Part shown: piece after piece, positions 7,571 to 13,803 of the stretch | Numbering within the stretch: the first letter of the stretch is position 1 | Layout of the letters: every line of letters begins with the position of its first letter | Assembly: GCA_021781855.1 (NCBI GenBank) | Contig: JAJXWC010000031.1 | Location: 1 to 16,531, forward strand | Direction of reading: 5' to 3' | From: Bacillota bacterium | Lineage (GTDB): Bacteria > Bacillota > Bacilli > Lactobacillales > Streptococcaceae | Length of the DNA stretch: 16,531 nt | Notes under the pieces: model-generated | Told to the model about the DNA's origin: nothing | What the model saw: the letters and a program-made list of their open reading frames with translations, nothing else | Databases searched by the model: none | Program-made: the position numbers and the translations under genes

Positions 7571-7850
7571 TTCGCTCTATCTCCACTTCGTTACGAAAGA
7601 CGTAAACTTCGTTTACTCTATTCGCAACCTTAACAGCACACCGTGCTGTTAAGCTGTCGATTTCACTAACCGACTAAAGTCGGAAGTTCAAATCGCAATC
7701 GACTAAAGTCGCAAGGCGAAATGGCTAGGCTGCGGAATAAGCAGGCACTAAGCTTCGAATTTCGCTCGACTAAATAAGTCTCTGCTTCATTTGAAAGCAG
7801 AAAAGAACACGCAGTGTTCTTTTCTCGTAGCACGAAGTGTACAGATGTTA
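7571..7850 (+). repeat. Hairpin-rich intergenic repeat, copy A
   Basis: This noncoding stretch is related to the nrd leader (copy B, opposite strand). Shared blocks: ATCTCCACTTCGTTACGAAAGACG (7580-7602) against 12632-12660, and CACTAAGCTTCGAATTTCGC with its continuation to TGCTTCATTT (7746-7792) against 12516-12567. Its right end (7825-7847, CGTAGCACGAAGTG) is an inverted version of its left end, so it has terminal inverted repeats. Inside lie many small stems: GTAAAC-TTC-GTTTAC (7602-7616); CTTAACAGCAC/GTGCTGTTAAG (7629-7653, 11 perfect pairs); CGACTAAAGTCG twice (7671-7682, 7700-7711); and TCTGCTT/AAGCAGA (7781-7801). No coding potential or transposase is seen in 7384-7859. Confidence 0.6.
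7801..7823 (-). terminator. Terminator of the nrd operon
   Basis: AAAAGAACAC (7801-7810) and GTGTTCTTTT (7814-7823) form a perfect ten-pair stem with a three-base loop. It lies 37 bases beyond the nrdF stop on the leftward strand, where the stem ends in a T4 run. Being symmetrical it may act both ways. Confidence 0.75.
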
Positions 7851-7859
7851 CTTGCTAAG

Positions 7860-8888
7860 TTAAATGTCGTAATCATCATCTGACATGGCTTCAACCTCAC
7901 CCAGTAGATAAGAATTACCAACTTGAGAGAAGAAGTCGTGATTTGATGAGCTGGTCGAAATGCCATTCATGACGACAGGATTGACATCAGCGGCGGTATC
8001 AGGGAAAAGCGGGTCTTGTCCGAGGTTCATCAGTGCTTTGTTGGCATTATAACGTAGGAAAGTTTTGACCTCCTCTGTCCAACCAATCTCGTCATAAAGC
8101 AGTTCTGCATATTTTTCTTCATTTTCATAAAGCTGATAGAGCAACTCATACATCCAATCGCGGAATTCTTGTTGTTCAGTTTCAGAAAATTCATTGAAGC
8201 CCAACTGGAACTTGTAGCCGATATAAGTGCCGTGGACACTCTCATCGCGCAAAATCAGTTTGATAATCTCTGCGGCATTGACCATTTTATTGTTGCCGAG
8301 GTACCAGAGTGGTGTATAAAAGCCAGAGTAGAAGAGGAAGCTCTCCAGAAAGACGGAAGCCACTTTGACTTTGAGTTGCGCAGTGCCGTCTTCCAGATGC
8401 TCAGCACCATACTTGTAAACCTCGTCAATAATACGGGCTTTCGTCTGCATATACTCATTGGTATCAACCCATTCAAACAAATCGTCGATTTCACTTGTTG
8501 TCATGAGTGAGGAGAACACGGTCGAATAAGATTTGGAGTGGATACTTTCCATCATGCAAATCTGGTTGAAACAGGCAAATTCGTGCGGTGTTCGACTGGC
8601 TTCTTGGATAATGCGATTGCCGTCTTGTGACTGCATCGTGTCAAGCAAAGTAAGTCCAGCAAAGACTTTGGCAAAGGTATCACGCTCGAGTTCGGACAAT
8701 GCGCGCCAGTCTTTCAAGTCATTGGACACAGGGACGCGCGTGTCCAGCCAAAACTGACTATGGAGCTTCTCCCAAGTGTATTTGTCAATCGGGTCTTCAA
8801 TCGTGTTCCAGTTAATCGCCCGATAATAAGACGCATATTTCGGATTTTGTCCGCCTGCGAGCTGGTTGGTATTCATCTTTTTGCTCAT
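7860..8888 (-). CDS. nrdF: Class Ib ribonucleotide reductase small subunit NrdF
   Basis: NrdF houses the dimetal (Mn or Fe) tyrosyl radical cofactor that starts ribonucleotide reduction in NrdE. In 342 residues all metal ligands can be placed: Asp83 (LLDTMQS), Glu114 and His117 with radical Tyr121 (MESIHSKSY), Glu182 (LESFLFYSGF), and Glu216 and His219 (RDESVHG). The spacing agrees with the E. coli protein apart from an insertion of about eight residues between Tyr121 and Glu182. The first 20 residues (MSKKMNTNQLAGG onward) are an extension before the usual YYRAINWN start. The C-terminal tail ends DDDYDI, as expected for NrdE docking. AGAGG lies 7 bases before the ATG. The start overlaps the stop of the ATP-cone gene by four bases (ATGA), so translation is probably coupled. 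A terminator follows at 7801-7823. Confidence 0.96.
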   Translation of the reverse strand: MSKKMNTNQLAGGQNPKYASYYRAINWNTIEDPIDKYTWEKLHSQFWLDTRVPVSNDLKDWRALSELERDTFAKVFAGLTLLDTMQSQDGNRIIQEASRTPHEFACFNQICMMESIHSKSYSTVFSSLMTTSEIDDLFEWVDTNEYMQTKARIIDEVYKYGAEHLEDGTAQLKVKVASVFLESFLFYSGFYTPLWYLGNNKMVNAAEIIKLILRDESVHGTYIGYKFQLGFNEFSETEQQEFRDWMYELLYQLYENEEKYAELLYDEIGWTEEVKTFLRYNANKALMNLGQDPLFPDTAADVNPVVMNGISTSSSNHDFFSQVGNSYLLGEVEAMSDDDYDI

Positions 8889-9220
8889 GATAAGCCTCTT
8901 TCAATTCTTCTTTGGGTCTTGTAGGTCAAATAAGCCTGTCCAACAAATTTGGCGAGCACGTTGAGATGTTTGACCACGAGGTTTTGAATTTCTTCGATAT
9001 CCACCTCTTTTTTCTCCGTTTTCAACAAATCTTGATAGACCAATTTTGCCACATTATTTGCCAAAAAATTAGCCTTGACAGGGTCAACATGATAAGAACT
9101 GATAAAATTCCCATTGATTTTACCATTATAGGCAGCTTTGAACACAGCCATTTGAACGCGCGCCAAATCAAAAGGAACAACACGTCCGTCACGCTTTACG
9201 ATATTGATATTTTCAGTCAT
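8885..9220 (-). CDS. Free-standing ATP-cone domain protein in the nrd operon
   Basis: These 111 residues consist almost wholly of one ATP-cone, the roughly 95-residue domain that binds ATP or dATP and switches RNR on or off. The hallmark start is INIVKRDGRVVPFDLARVQM with Lys9 and Arg10 at the positions of the nucleotide-binding pair in E. coli NrdA. The end, VDIEEIQNLVVKHL then AYLTYKTQRRIE, is the usual closing helix pair. There is no cysteine, so no zinc ribbon, which rules out NrdR. There is also no large- or small-subunit domain. It starts 12 bases after the nrdE stop with its own Shine-Dalgarno (GAGGAA) and overlaps nrdF by ATGA. Order and coupling suggest a subunit of the RNR complex giving dATP feedback in trans to a class Ib enzyme. 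The gene order also mirrors known natural fusions with the ATP-cone at the N-terminus of a small subunit. The domain call is firm; the role is inferred. Confidence 0.88.
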   Translation of the reverse strand: MTENINIVKRDGRVVPFDLARVQMAVFKAAYNGKINGNFISSYHVDPVKANFLANNVAKLVYQDLLKTEKKEVDIEEIQNLVVKHLNVLAKFVGQAYLTYKTQRRIERGLS

Positions 9221-9232
9221 TTTATTTCCTCG

Positions 9233-11509
9233 TTAAATCAAACAGCTTTCACATTCATTTGCTCCGCCATGTTCCTCATCGCCTGTAAAGGTTCGAGTGT
9301 AGTACATGGACTTGATGCCGTGGCGATAAGCATAATTACGCAAAATACTTAAATCGCGCGTGGTCATTTTATTGGATTTGCCTCGTTTCCACTCATAAAT
9401 GTCAAGGGTTTCAGGAATTTCTGAGCGTAGATACATGTTCATGGACAATCCTTGGTCAGTGTGTTCAGTCGCAGCAGCGTAAACCTTAATCTGCCAGCGC
9501 ATATCCATGTCATAAGCAGATTTGTAGTAGGGAATGGTTTGTGAAGACAAGCCAAATGCAGGATAATAAATCTTGCCGACCATCCCTTCTTGACGTTCCT
9601 CAATCCGATTGATAATCGGTGCGATGGAGCTTGAGCAGTCATTCACATAAGAAATTGAGCCATTCGGCGCCACAGCCAAACGAAAAGCATTGAATAAGCC
9701 GCCTTCGTGAACATCAGCCGCAAGCTGTTGCCAATCATCAGGAGTTGGCACATGAATATCCTTGAACAAAGCACGCACTTGAGCAGACACATTGGCAAGA
9801 TAATCCGTCGTCAAGTACTTCTCAAAATATTCGCCACTAAAATAGCTTGAAGCTTCAAAATTATGGAAAGTAGCGCCGCGCTTGACTGCTAAGCGATTAG
9901 AGGCTTTCAAGGTATAGTAGTTGAGCAGTAAGAAGTAAAGCCCCGTAAATTCAACGGCGGCATCAGAATCATAAGCAATTCCTTGATTTGCCAGATAGCT
10001 GTGCAATCCCATCGCACCTAAGCCAATCGCATGATTGAGCTGATTTCCACGGTTAATAGTAGGAACAAACTTCAGATTTGAACCGTCGGAAATTTGAGTC
10101 AATCCTTGAACCATTGCATCAATATCGGACTCAAAGTCGGCACCTGAGCGCATCATATTGATGATGTTCGTTGAGGCTAGGTTGCAGACGATATCCTGAC
10201 CGAGTACTTCGTAATGTTGTTCTTCGTTAATCTTTGACGGCGTTTGGATTTGAAGAATTTCTGAGCAGAGGTTACTTCCCAAAATCCGTCCTTCAATAGG
10301 ATTGACACGGTTTGCCGTCGAAATATTGATAATATAAGGATAACCTGACTCTTGTTGAAGCTCGGAAATGTCTTGTTCGACAGCGCGGGCGCGTACCCAT
10401 TTGACCCGGATTTTCGGTAGCCCCGTTTCTGGGTCGATTTCTTTAGATTTTGCGACCATTTCGTCATATTTTTCGTCAATATCAATATAAGTGAACGGTA
10501 TACCATACTCTTTTTCAACGAAATAAGGGTCAAAAATCGCCATGTCCGCATCGGCTTTACAGAGTTCGTAAAATTTATCGGGCACTGTCAAACCGAGTGA
10601 TAGTGTTTTTAGACGAATCTTCTCATCGGCATTCTCTTTTTTCGCCGACAAAAAGTCCAAAACGTCCGCATGGAAAACAGGCAGATAAACAACACCTGCA
10701 CCAGGCCTGCGACCAAGCTGATTAGAGTAAGAAAAACTATCTTCGAAAAGCTTCATCACGGGCAAAACACCTGTGGCAAGGCCGTCCATCTTTTTAATCG
10801 GTGAACCAGCAGCACGCAGATTGCCGAGAATAATACCGACACCACCTGCTTTTTTAGACAGATTGAGCGCATTTGTGATGCTGCGTCCGATGTCGTCCAT
10901 GTTATCTTGCACCTGAATGATGAAACAAGAAGCAAATTCGCCGCGACGTTTCAGTCCGCAATTGGCAAGTGTTGGCGTGGCAGGAACAAAACGACGATTG
11001 ATAATGGCGCGTGCCAGATTGGTTGCTAGTAGCTCATCACCATTTGCTTGATAAAGTGCGTTCATCAGCGTGCGGTCTTCAAAATCTTCGAGATAAAAAG
11101 CACCGTTGTTAGTGTGAAGTGCGTATTGCTTATAAAATTTGTAAGCTGCCATGAAAGACAAAAATTTGAAGCCGAAGTCTTCCAATTTGAAGCGCAAGTC
11201 TTCAATAAATTCAGCCGAATATTTTGCCAAAAACTCAGTTTCGTAGTAGTCATTATCCATGAGCCACTGCAACTTTTGCATATAAGTCACGACACCATTG
11301 TCATTTGCGATTTTGTCTTGGAATTCAGGCAATACCAGCACTTTTTTATCCTTTTGATAGGTAAAAATGCGATTAGGTGCAACATTTTCACTGAAAAAAG
11401 CGTCAAGCGCTTCATGGTCACGGTGAAGCGGAATTTGACCGTTGACTGGAATATTGATTTGATTATTCAGCTCAAAATAAGTTGGATTCTCAATCTTTTT
11501 TAGAGACAT
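9233..11509 (-). CDS. nrdE: Class Ib ribonucleotide reductase large subunit NrdE
   Basis: NrdE reduces ribonucleoside diphosphates to deoxyribonucleotides, using the NrdF radical and electrons from NrdH. In order the 758 residues show PATPTLANCG and FASCFIIQ (first active-site cysteine), LSKKAGGVG, the catalytic SNLCSEIL (Asn, radical Cys, Glu), CNLAS (second redox cysteine), APNGSISYVN, the radical-transfer tyrosines in KSMYYTR, and the C-terminal swivelling pair Cys753/Cys756 in CESCLI. The N-terminus has no ATP-cone motif, as is usual for NrdE; that domain is supplied by the next gene. The protein is slightly longer than typical NrdE (about 700-720). AGAGGAG precedes the ATG. An unusual long hairpin separates it from nrdI. 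Confidence 0.97.
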   Translation of the reverse strand: MSLKKIENPTYFELNNQINIPVNGQIPLHRDHEALDAFFSENVAPNRIFTYQKDKKVLVLPEFQDKIANDNGVVTYMQKLQWLMDNDYYETEFLAKYSAEFIEDLRFKLEDFGFKFLSFMAAYKFYKQYALHTNNGAFYLEDFEDRTLMNALYQANGDELLATNLARAIINRRFVPATPTLANCGLKRRGEFASCFIIQVQDNMDDIGRSITNALNLSKKAGGVGIILGNLRAAGSPIKKMDGLATGVLPVMKLFEDSFSYSNQLGRRPGAGVVYLPVFHADVLDFLSAKKENADEKIRLKTLSLGLTVPDKFYELCKADADMAIFDPYFVEKEYGIPFTYIDIDEKYDEMVAKSKEIDPETGLPKIRVKWVRARAVEQDISELQQESGYPYIINISTANRVNPIEGRILGSNLCSEILQIQTPSKINEEQHYEVLGQDIVCNLASTNIINMMRSGADFESDIDAMVQGLTQISDGSNLKFVPTINRGNQLNHAIGLGAMGLHSYLANQGIAYDSDAAVEFTGLYFLLLNYYTLKASNRLAVKRGATFHNFEASSYFSGEYFEKYLTTDYLANVSAQVRALFKDIHVPTPDDWQQLAADVHEGGLFNAFRLAVAPNGSISYVNDCSSSIAPIINRIEERQEGMVGKIYYPAFGLSSQTIPYYKSAYDMDMRWQIKVYAAATEHTDQGLSMNMYLRSEIPETLDIYEWKRGKSNKMTTRDLSILRNYAYRHGIKSMYYTRTFTGDEEHGGANECESCLI

Positions 11510-11534
11510 CTTTTACTCCTCTTCTACGGCTCAA

Positions 11535-11575
11535 CAAGTATCTGACACCAAGCGAGCTTGGTTTACAGATACTTG
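11535..11575 (-). promoter_or_regulatory. Long stem-loop between nrdI and nrdE
   Basis: CAAGTATCTG (11535-11544) pairs perfectly with CAGATACTTG (11566-11575), and inside it ACCAAGC (11547-11553) pairs with GCTTGGT (11556-11562): 17 pairs with one small internal loop. No T-run follows on the leftward strand, so it is less likely a terminator than an mRNA stability or processing element setting nrdHI against nrdEF levels. It ends about 26 bases before the nrdE start. Confidence 0.7.
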
Positions 11576-11581
11576 CACAGC

Positions 11582-12043
11582 CTACTGTTCTAAATGTTCA
11601 AAGTGATTTTGACTAGATGAAAGCTTGATTTTGGCACCTTTTGATAAAGCAGTCAAAATTTGTTCGACCTGCGCTACATCTGACGGTGTGCCGTTAAATT
11701 CAAAATCATATAAAATCGGAATTTGATATTTTGCAGACAGCTCTTTTGCCGTAAAAATGTAAATTCCTGCAAAATTTTTATTACCTGTCCCGATGATGCC
11801 CTTGCAAAAAGCAGCATTCAGACCCCAGTCCATAAATTCAAAAACAGGGTCCATGACCTCTTGACTATGCTGAACGGTCGGTGTTTCCTCCGCATAAGAA
11901 GGGGTAATCAGCAAAAAAGGCTCGGTTAGTTCGATATCGGGTTCGTTTGCTGTAATTTCGATAGCGTTTTCATTGAATTCAGGCGCCAATTTCCCAATGA
12001 AACGGCGCGTTTGCCCTGTGATACTAAAATAGACAATTTTCAT
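11582..12043 (-). CDS. nrdI: Flavodoxin-like NrdI, activator of NrdF
   Basis: NrdI is an FMN protein that supplies the oxidant needed to assemble the manganese-tyrosyl radical in NrdF. The 153 residues open with the flavodoxin phosphate loop MKIVYFSITGQTRRF, followed by LLITPSYAEE and the NrdI-typical IGTGNKNFAGIYIFTAKELS block. Length and motifs suit the family. It lies three bases after nrdH, without a strong ribosome binding site of its own, so coupled translation is likely. The last 20 or so residues (after LTALSKG) look variable. A 72-base gap with a hairpin follows before nrdE. Confidence 0.95.
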   Translation of the reverse strand: MKIVYFSITGQTRRFIGKLAPEFNENAIEITANEPDIELTEPFLLITPSYAEETPTVQHSQEVMDPVFEFMDWGLNAAFCKGIIGTGNKNFAGIYIFTAKELSAKYQIPILYDFEFNGTPSDVAQVEQILTALSKGAKIKLSSSQNHFEHLEQ

Positions 12044-12046
12044 GAT

Positions 12047-12265
12047 TTATACCAATTTCGCTAATTCGCCAGGACGGAAGCCAGAAAATGAAATTTCGCC
12101 TTTTGTCACAACAGGGGCAGCACGAAAGCCCATATCAATCACAGTTTGAATATATTCAGGCTGCTCATCAATATTGATTTCATCGAAAGCAACATCGTGT
12201 TCGCCGAGCCATTTTTTGACCATTTTGCACTGCATGCAGTTATTTTTTGAGTAAACAGTAACCAT
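12047..12265 (-). CDS. nrdH: Glutaredoxin-like redoxin NrdH
   Basis: NrdH is the small thioredoxin-reductase-dependent electron donor that re-reduces NrdE after each turnover. Its 72 residues contain the redox pair Cys10/Cys13 in NNCMQCKMVK (the family more often reads CVQC), the cis-proline region RAAPVVTKG, and the C-terminal FSGFRPGELAKL, which marks NrdH against ordinary glutaredoxins. AAAGGAG lies just before the ATG. As the first gene of the nrd operon, it is preceded by a leader of some 420 bases. Confidence 0.95.
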   Translation of the reverse strand: MVTVYSKNNCMQCKMVKKWLGEHDVAFDEINIDEQPEYIQTVIDMGFRAAPVVTKGEISFSGFRPGELAKLV

Positions 12266-12684
12266 TTTTTCTCCTTTAAATGTAAGCCCACTGTTTTGAA
12301 GTGATAAAAATACCGACTATTTCACACCTTCGGCAGAAGGTAGTTGGTGTCCCTGAAGTCTATGAGACCCTAGGGCAAGAAATTGGAGGCTTCTGCACTT
12401 GAAGTACTGCTTCAAGGTTGGAGATGGAGTTTGCAGAGCAAACATCATTCGTATGCAGGTTTCTCAATTCATGTTTTTCACTCATTTCGAGGAGGGCGAA
12501 CTCAGTTAAATTCTAAAATGAAGCAAGGACTCACTAGTGAGAGTCAAGCGAAATTCGAAACTTAGTGTTACTTATCCCGTTGCCTAGGACATGAGATATC
12601 TTAAGGCTACAGATAAAGAGAGCGAGGCGTTCGTCTTTCGTAACACGAAGTGCGTAGATAGCATATACTTCTGAGATGAATTGT
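12266..12684 (-). promoter_or_regulatory. Long structured leader of the nrd operon, with terminator-like hairpin and repeat copy B
   Basis: From the predicted start (about 12684) to nrdH there are about 420 untranslated bases with many stems: CTCACTAGTGAG (12530-12541), GTTTGC/GCAAAC (12429-12443) and CTTGAA/TTCAAG (12398-12416). Closest to nrdH, read leftward, CCAACT-ACCTTC-TGCC-GAAGGT then, after a seven-base bulge, AGTCGG and TATTTTT (12347 to 12306) look like a terminator. An alternative pairing of ACACC (12350-12346) with GGTGT (12328-12324) would exclude the inner stem. The distal part (12516-12662) is homologous to copy A at 7571-7850. The CCCTAGGGTC (12366-12375) and ATCACTTCAAA (12295-12305) blocks recur in the parE-upstream element. 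A 60-codon rightward ORF at 12383-12565 looks spurious. Confidence 0.5.
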
Positions 12685-12702
12685 ACATTTATTTTAGTAC
12701 AA
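12681..12702. promoter_or_regulatory. Inverted repeat TTGTAC-N10-GTACAA across the nrd -10 region
   Basis: Perfect six-base arms (12681-12686, 12697-12702) flank the -10 hexamer and reach the predicted transcription start. The position suggests an operator or a hairpin at the mRNA 5' end. No specific regulator is recognised. Confidence 0.4.
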
Positions 12703-12719
12703 AAAAAACTTCAAGTCAA
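12691..12719 (-). promoter_or_regulatory. Sigma-A promoter of the nrd operon
   Basis: On the leftward strand TTGACT (12719-12714), a 17-base spacer and TAAAAT (12696-12691) make a near-consensus promoter. Two NrdR boxes lie immediately upstream, the normal arrangement for NrdR-controlled genes. Confidence 0.82.
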
Positions 12720-12726
12720 GAAGTTT

Positions 12727-12742
12727 ATACTAGATATTGTGT
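12727..12742. promoter_or_regulatory. NrdR box 1
   Basis: ATACTAGATATTGTGT differs at two positions from the recalled consensus ACACTATATATTGTGT for NrdR, the zinc-ribbon/ATP-cone repressor of ribonucleotide reductase genes. It sits eight bases upstream of the nrd -35, 31 bases centre to centre from box 2, i.e. three helical turns, as is typical for paired NrdR sites. Confidence 0.85.
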
Positions 12743-12757
12743 TAAATTATGTAAAAA

Positions 12758-12773
12758 ATACTATATCTTGTGT
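12758..12773. promoter_or_regulatory. NrdR box 2, overlapping the end of plsY
   Basis: ATACTATATCTTGTGT, again two differences from the recalled NrdR consensus, in phase with box 1. It overlaps the stop codon and last codons of plsY, so the regulatory region is partly embedded in the neighbouring gene. Confidence 0.85.
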
Positions 12774-13399
12774 TGTTTGCTCAGGTTTAAGCCCCACGGG
12801 ACCACAGATTCTACTTGATTTTTTATTCGCGAAATATTTGATTTGTGGCGCACAATAATAATGCCTGCTAAAGCCAAAACAATCAGTGAAAAAATCAAAT
12901 CATAGTTCGGCAAAATAAAGTGTATGGCAGGAAATAGAGCAATACCTAAAATCGCCGCCAGAGCTGCAGAAATGCTTGATAAACTAATCATGCTGAATAA
13001 ATAAAGCATTACTACAAAAATAATCAAAATATAGAGCAAAAAAAGTGGACTATAACCTAAAATCACACCACCAGAAGTTGCTACCGCCTTTCCACCATGA
13101 AAACGGTCAAAAATGGAAAAAGTGTGTCCGATTACTGCAAGCAATCCGAAAATTAGCACGGGAATACTATGCACATTAAAAATTGTTGGCAGAAGTACCG
13201 CAAGCGTTCCTTTGAGCAAATCAAAAAGAAAAACACCAATCCCAGCTTTTACACCTAAAATACGAAAAGTATTCGTCGTCCCTGTGTTTCCAGAGCCGAA
13301 TTCATGCAGATTTTTCTTGAAAAAAAGTTTCCCCACCCAAAGACCCGCAGGAATTGCACCTAGTAAATAGGCAACCACTAATAAAAGTCCACTAATCAT
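12761..13399 (-). CDS. plsY: Glycerol-3-phosphate acyltransferase PlsY
   Basis: PlsY is an integral membrane enzyme that transfers the acyl group of acyl-phosphate to glycerol 3-phosphate, the first committed step of phospholipid synthesis in most Gram-positive bacteria. The 212 residues show the three family motifs: FGSGNTGTTNTFRILG (about residues 34-49), GHTFSIF with HGGKAVATSGG (about 90-112), and the later cytoplasmic loop motif HKSNISR near the C-terminus (RHKSNISRI). Five or so hydrophobic helices are apparent. CAGGAAA precedes the ATG, and a TATAAT on this strand (13421-13416) lies very close to it without a clear -35. It is divergent from parE, an arrangement I recall from streptococci and lactococci. 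No terminator separates it from the nrd promoter, so readthrough into nrd is possible. Confidence 0.95.
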   Translation of the reverse strand: MISGLLLVVAYLLGAIPAGLWVGKLFFKKNLHEFGSGNTGTTNTFRILGVKAGIGVFLFDLLKGTLAVLLPTIFNVHSIPVLIFGLLAVIGHTFSIFDRFHGGKAVATSGGVILGYSPLFLLYILIIFVVMLYLFSMISLSSISAALAAILGIALFPAIHFILPNYDLIFSLIVLALAGIIIVRHKSNISRIKNQVESVVPWGLNLSKQHKI

Positions 13400-13461
13400 T
13401 ATTTTTTCCTGTAAAATTATATTTGACTTGGCAAGTATGTGCTATCTCATTTCCTTGCATT

Positions 13462-13627
13462 TATATAGGATATTTCTAAACCTTACTAATTAACCTAGTA
13501 AGTAGAACCAAGTTATACTACCCTAGGGTCAGTCGCTTTAGCGACTAGACTTTATGGAAAGGCTAACATCAGTGGAGGAGAAAGAACCCCCACTGATAAA
13601 GTAATCACTTCAAATCTATCCTATATA
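13462..13627 (+). repeat. 166-base element bounded by 11-base inverted repeats, upstream of parE
   Basis: TATATAGGATA (13462-13472) and TATCCTATATA (13617-13627) are perfect inverted repeats. Between them are ACTAATTAACCTAGT, CCCTAGGG (13521-13528), AGTCGC-TTTA-GCGACT (13531-13546), and the hairpin ATCAGTGG (13568-13575) with CCACTGAT (13590-13597) around AGAAAGAA. The last hairpin and its flanks (13563-13614) recur after parE. The element could be a small RNA closed by a long stem, or a miniature mobile element; no -35/-10 pair is obvious for it. The rest of the 404-base gap 13400-13803 holds the plsY start signals and the parE promoter. Confidence 0.5.
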
Positions 13628-13723
13628 TTATCTGCCCTTAATTAAGGGAAATTCAACTTCTGCTAAATCTGTCTTATTATAACACAAAATCCAGAAAAAT
13701 TTTTGAAAAAATTGAAGTGAATT

Positions 13724-13752
13724 TTGACAAACTAGCGACAACAAGTTAAAAT
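13724..13752 (+). promoter_or_regulatory. Sigma-A promoter of parE
   Basis: TTGACA (13724-13729), a 17-base spacer and TAAAAT (13747-13752). Transcription should start near 13759, leaving a leader of about 45 bases before ATG 13804. Confidence 0.85.
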
Positions 13753-13803
13753 AGAAAAGATGATATTTTGGCATGGACAGCATATCATGTTACAGGAGAA
13801 CAA

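Noticed and set aside
7571..7850. CRISPR array
   Set aside because: The repeats are short, unevenly spaced palindromes without uniform spacers, and no cas genes are nearby.
8885..9220. ATP-cone gene as nrdR
   Set aside because: NrdR has a cysteine zinc ribbon before its ATP-cone; this protein has no cysteine and starts directly with the cone.
8912..9352. 146-codon rightward frame across the ATP-cone gene and nrdE end
   Set aside because: It lies antisense to two well-supported genes, and its product has no recognisable motif or ribosome binding site.
11048..11503. 151-codon rightward frame opposite nrdE
   Set aside because: Shadow of the conserved nrdE N-terminal coding region.
12383..12565. 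60-codon rightward frame in the nrd leader
   Set aside because: No ribosome binding site, low-complexity hairpin-rich sequence, and it runs through inverted repeats; opposite to the nrd transcript.
13768..13803. TTG 13768 as the parE start
   Set aside because: ATG 13804 is preceded by AGGAG and begins the family N-terminus; the upstream residues are not family-like.
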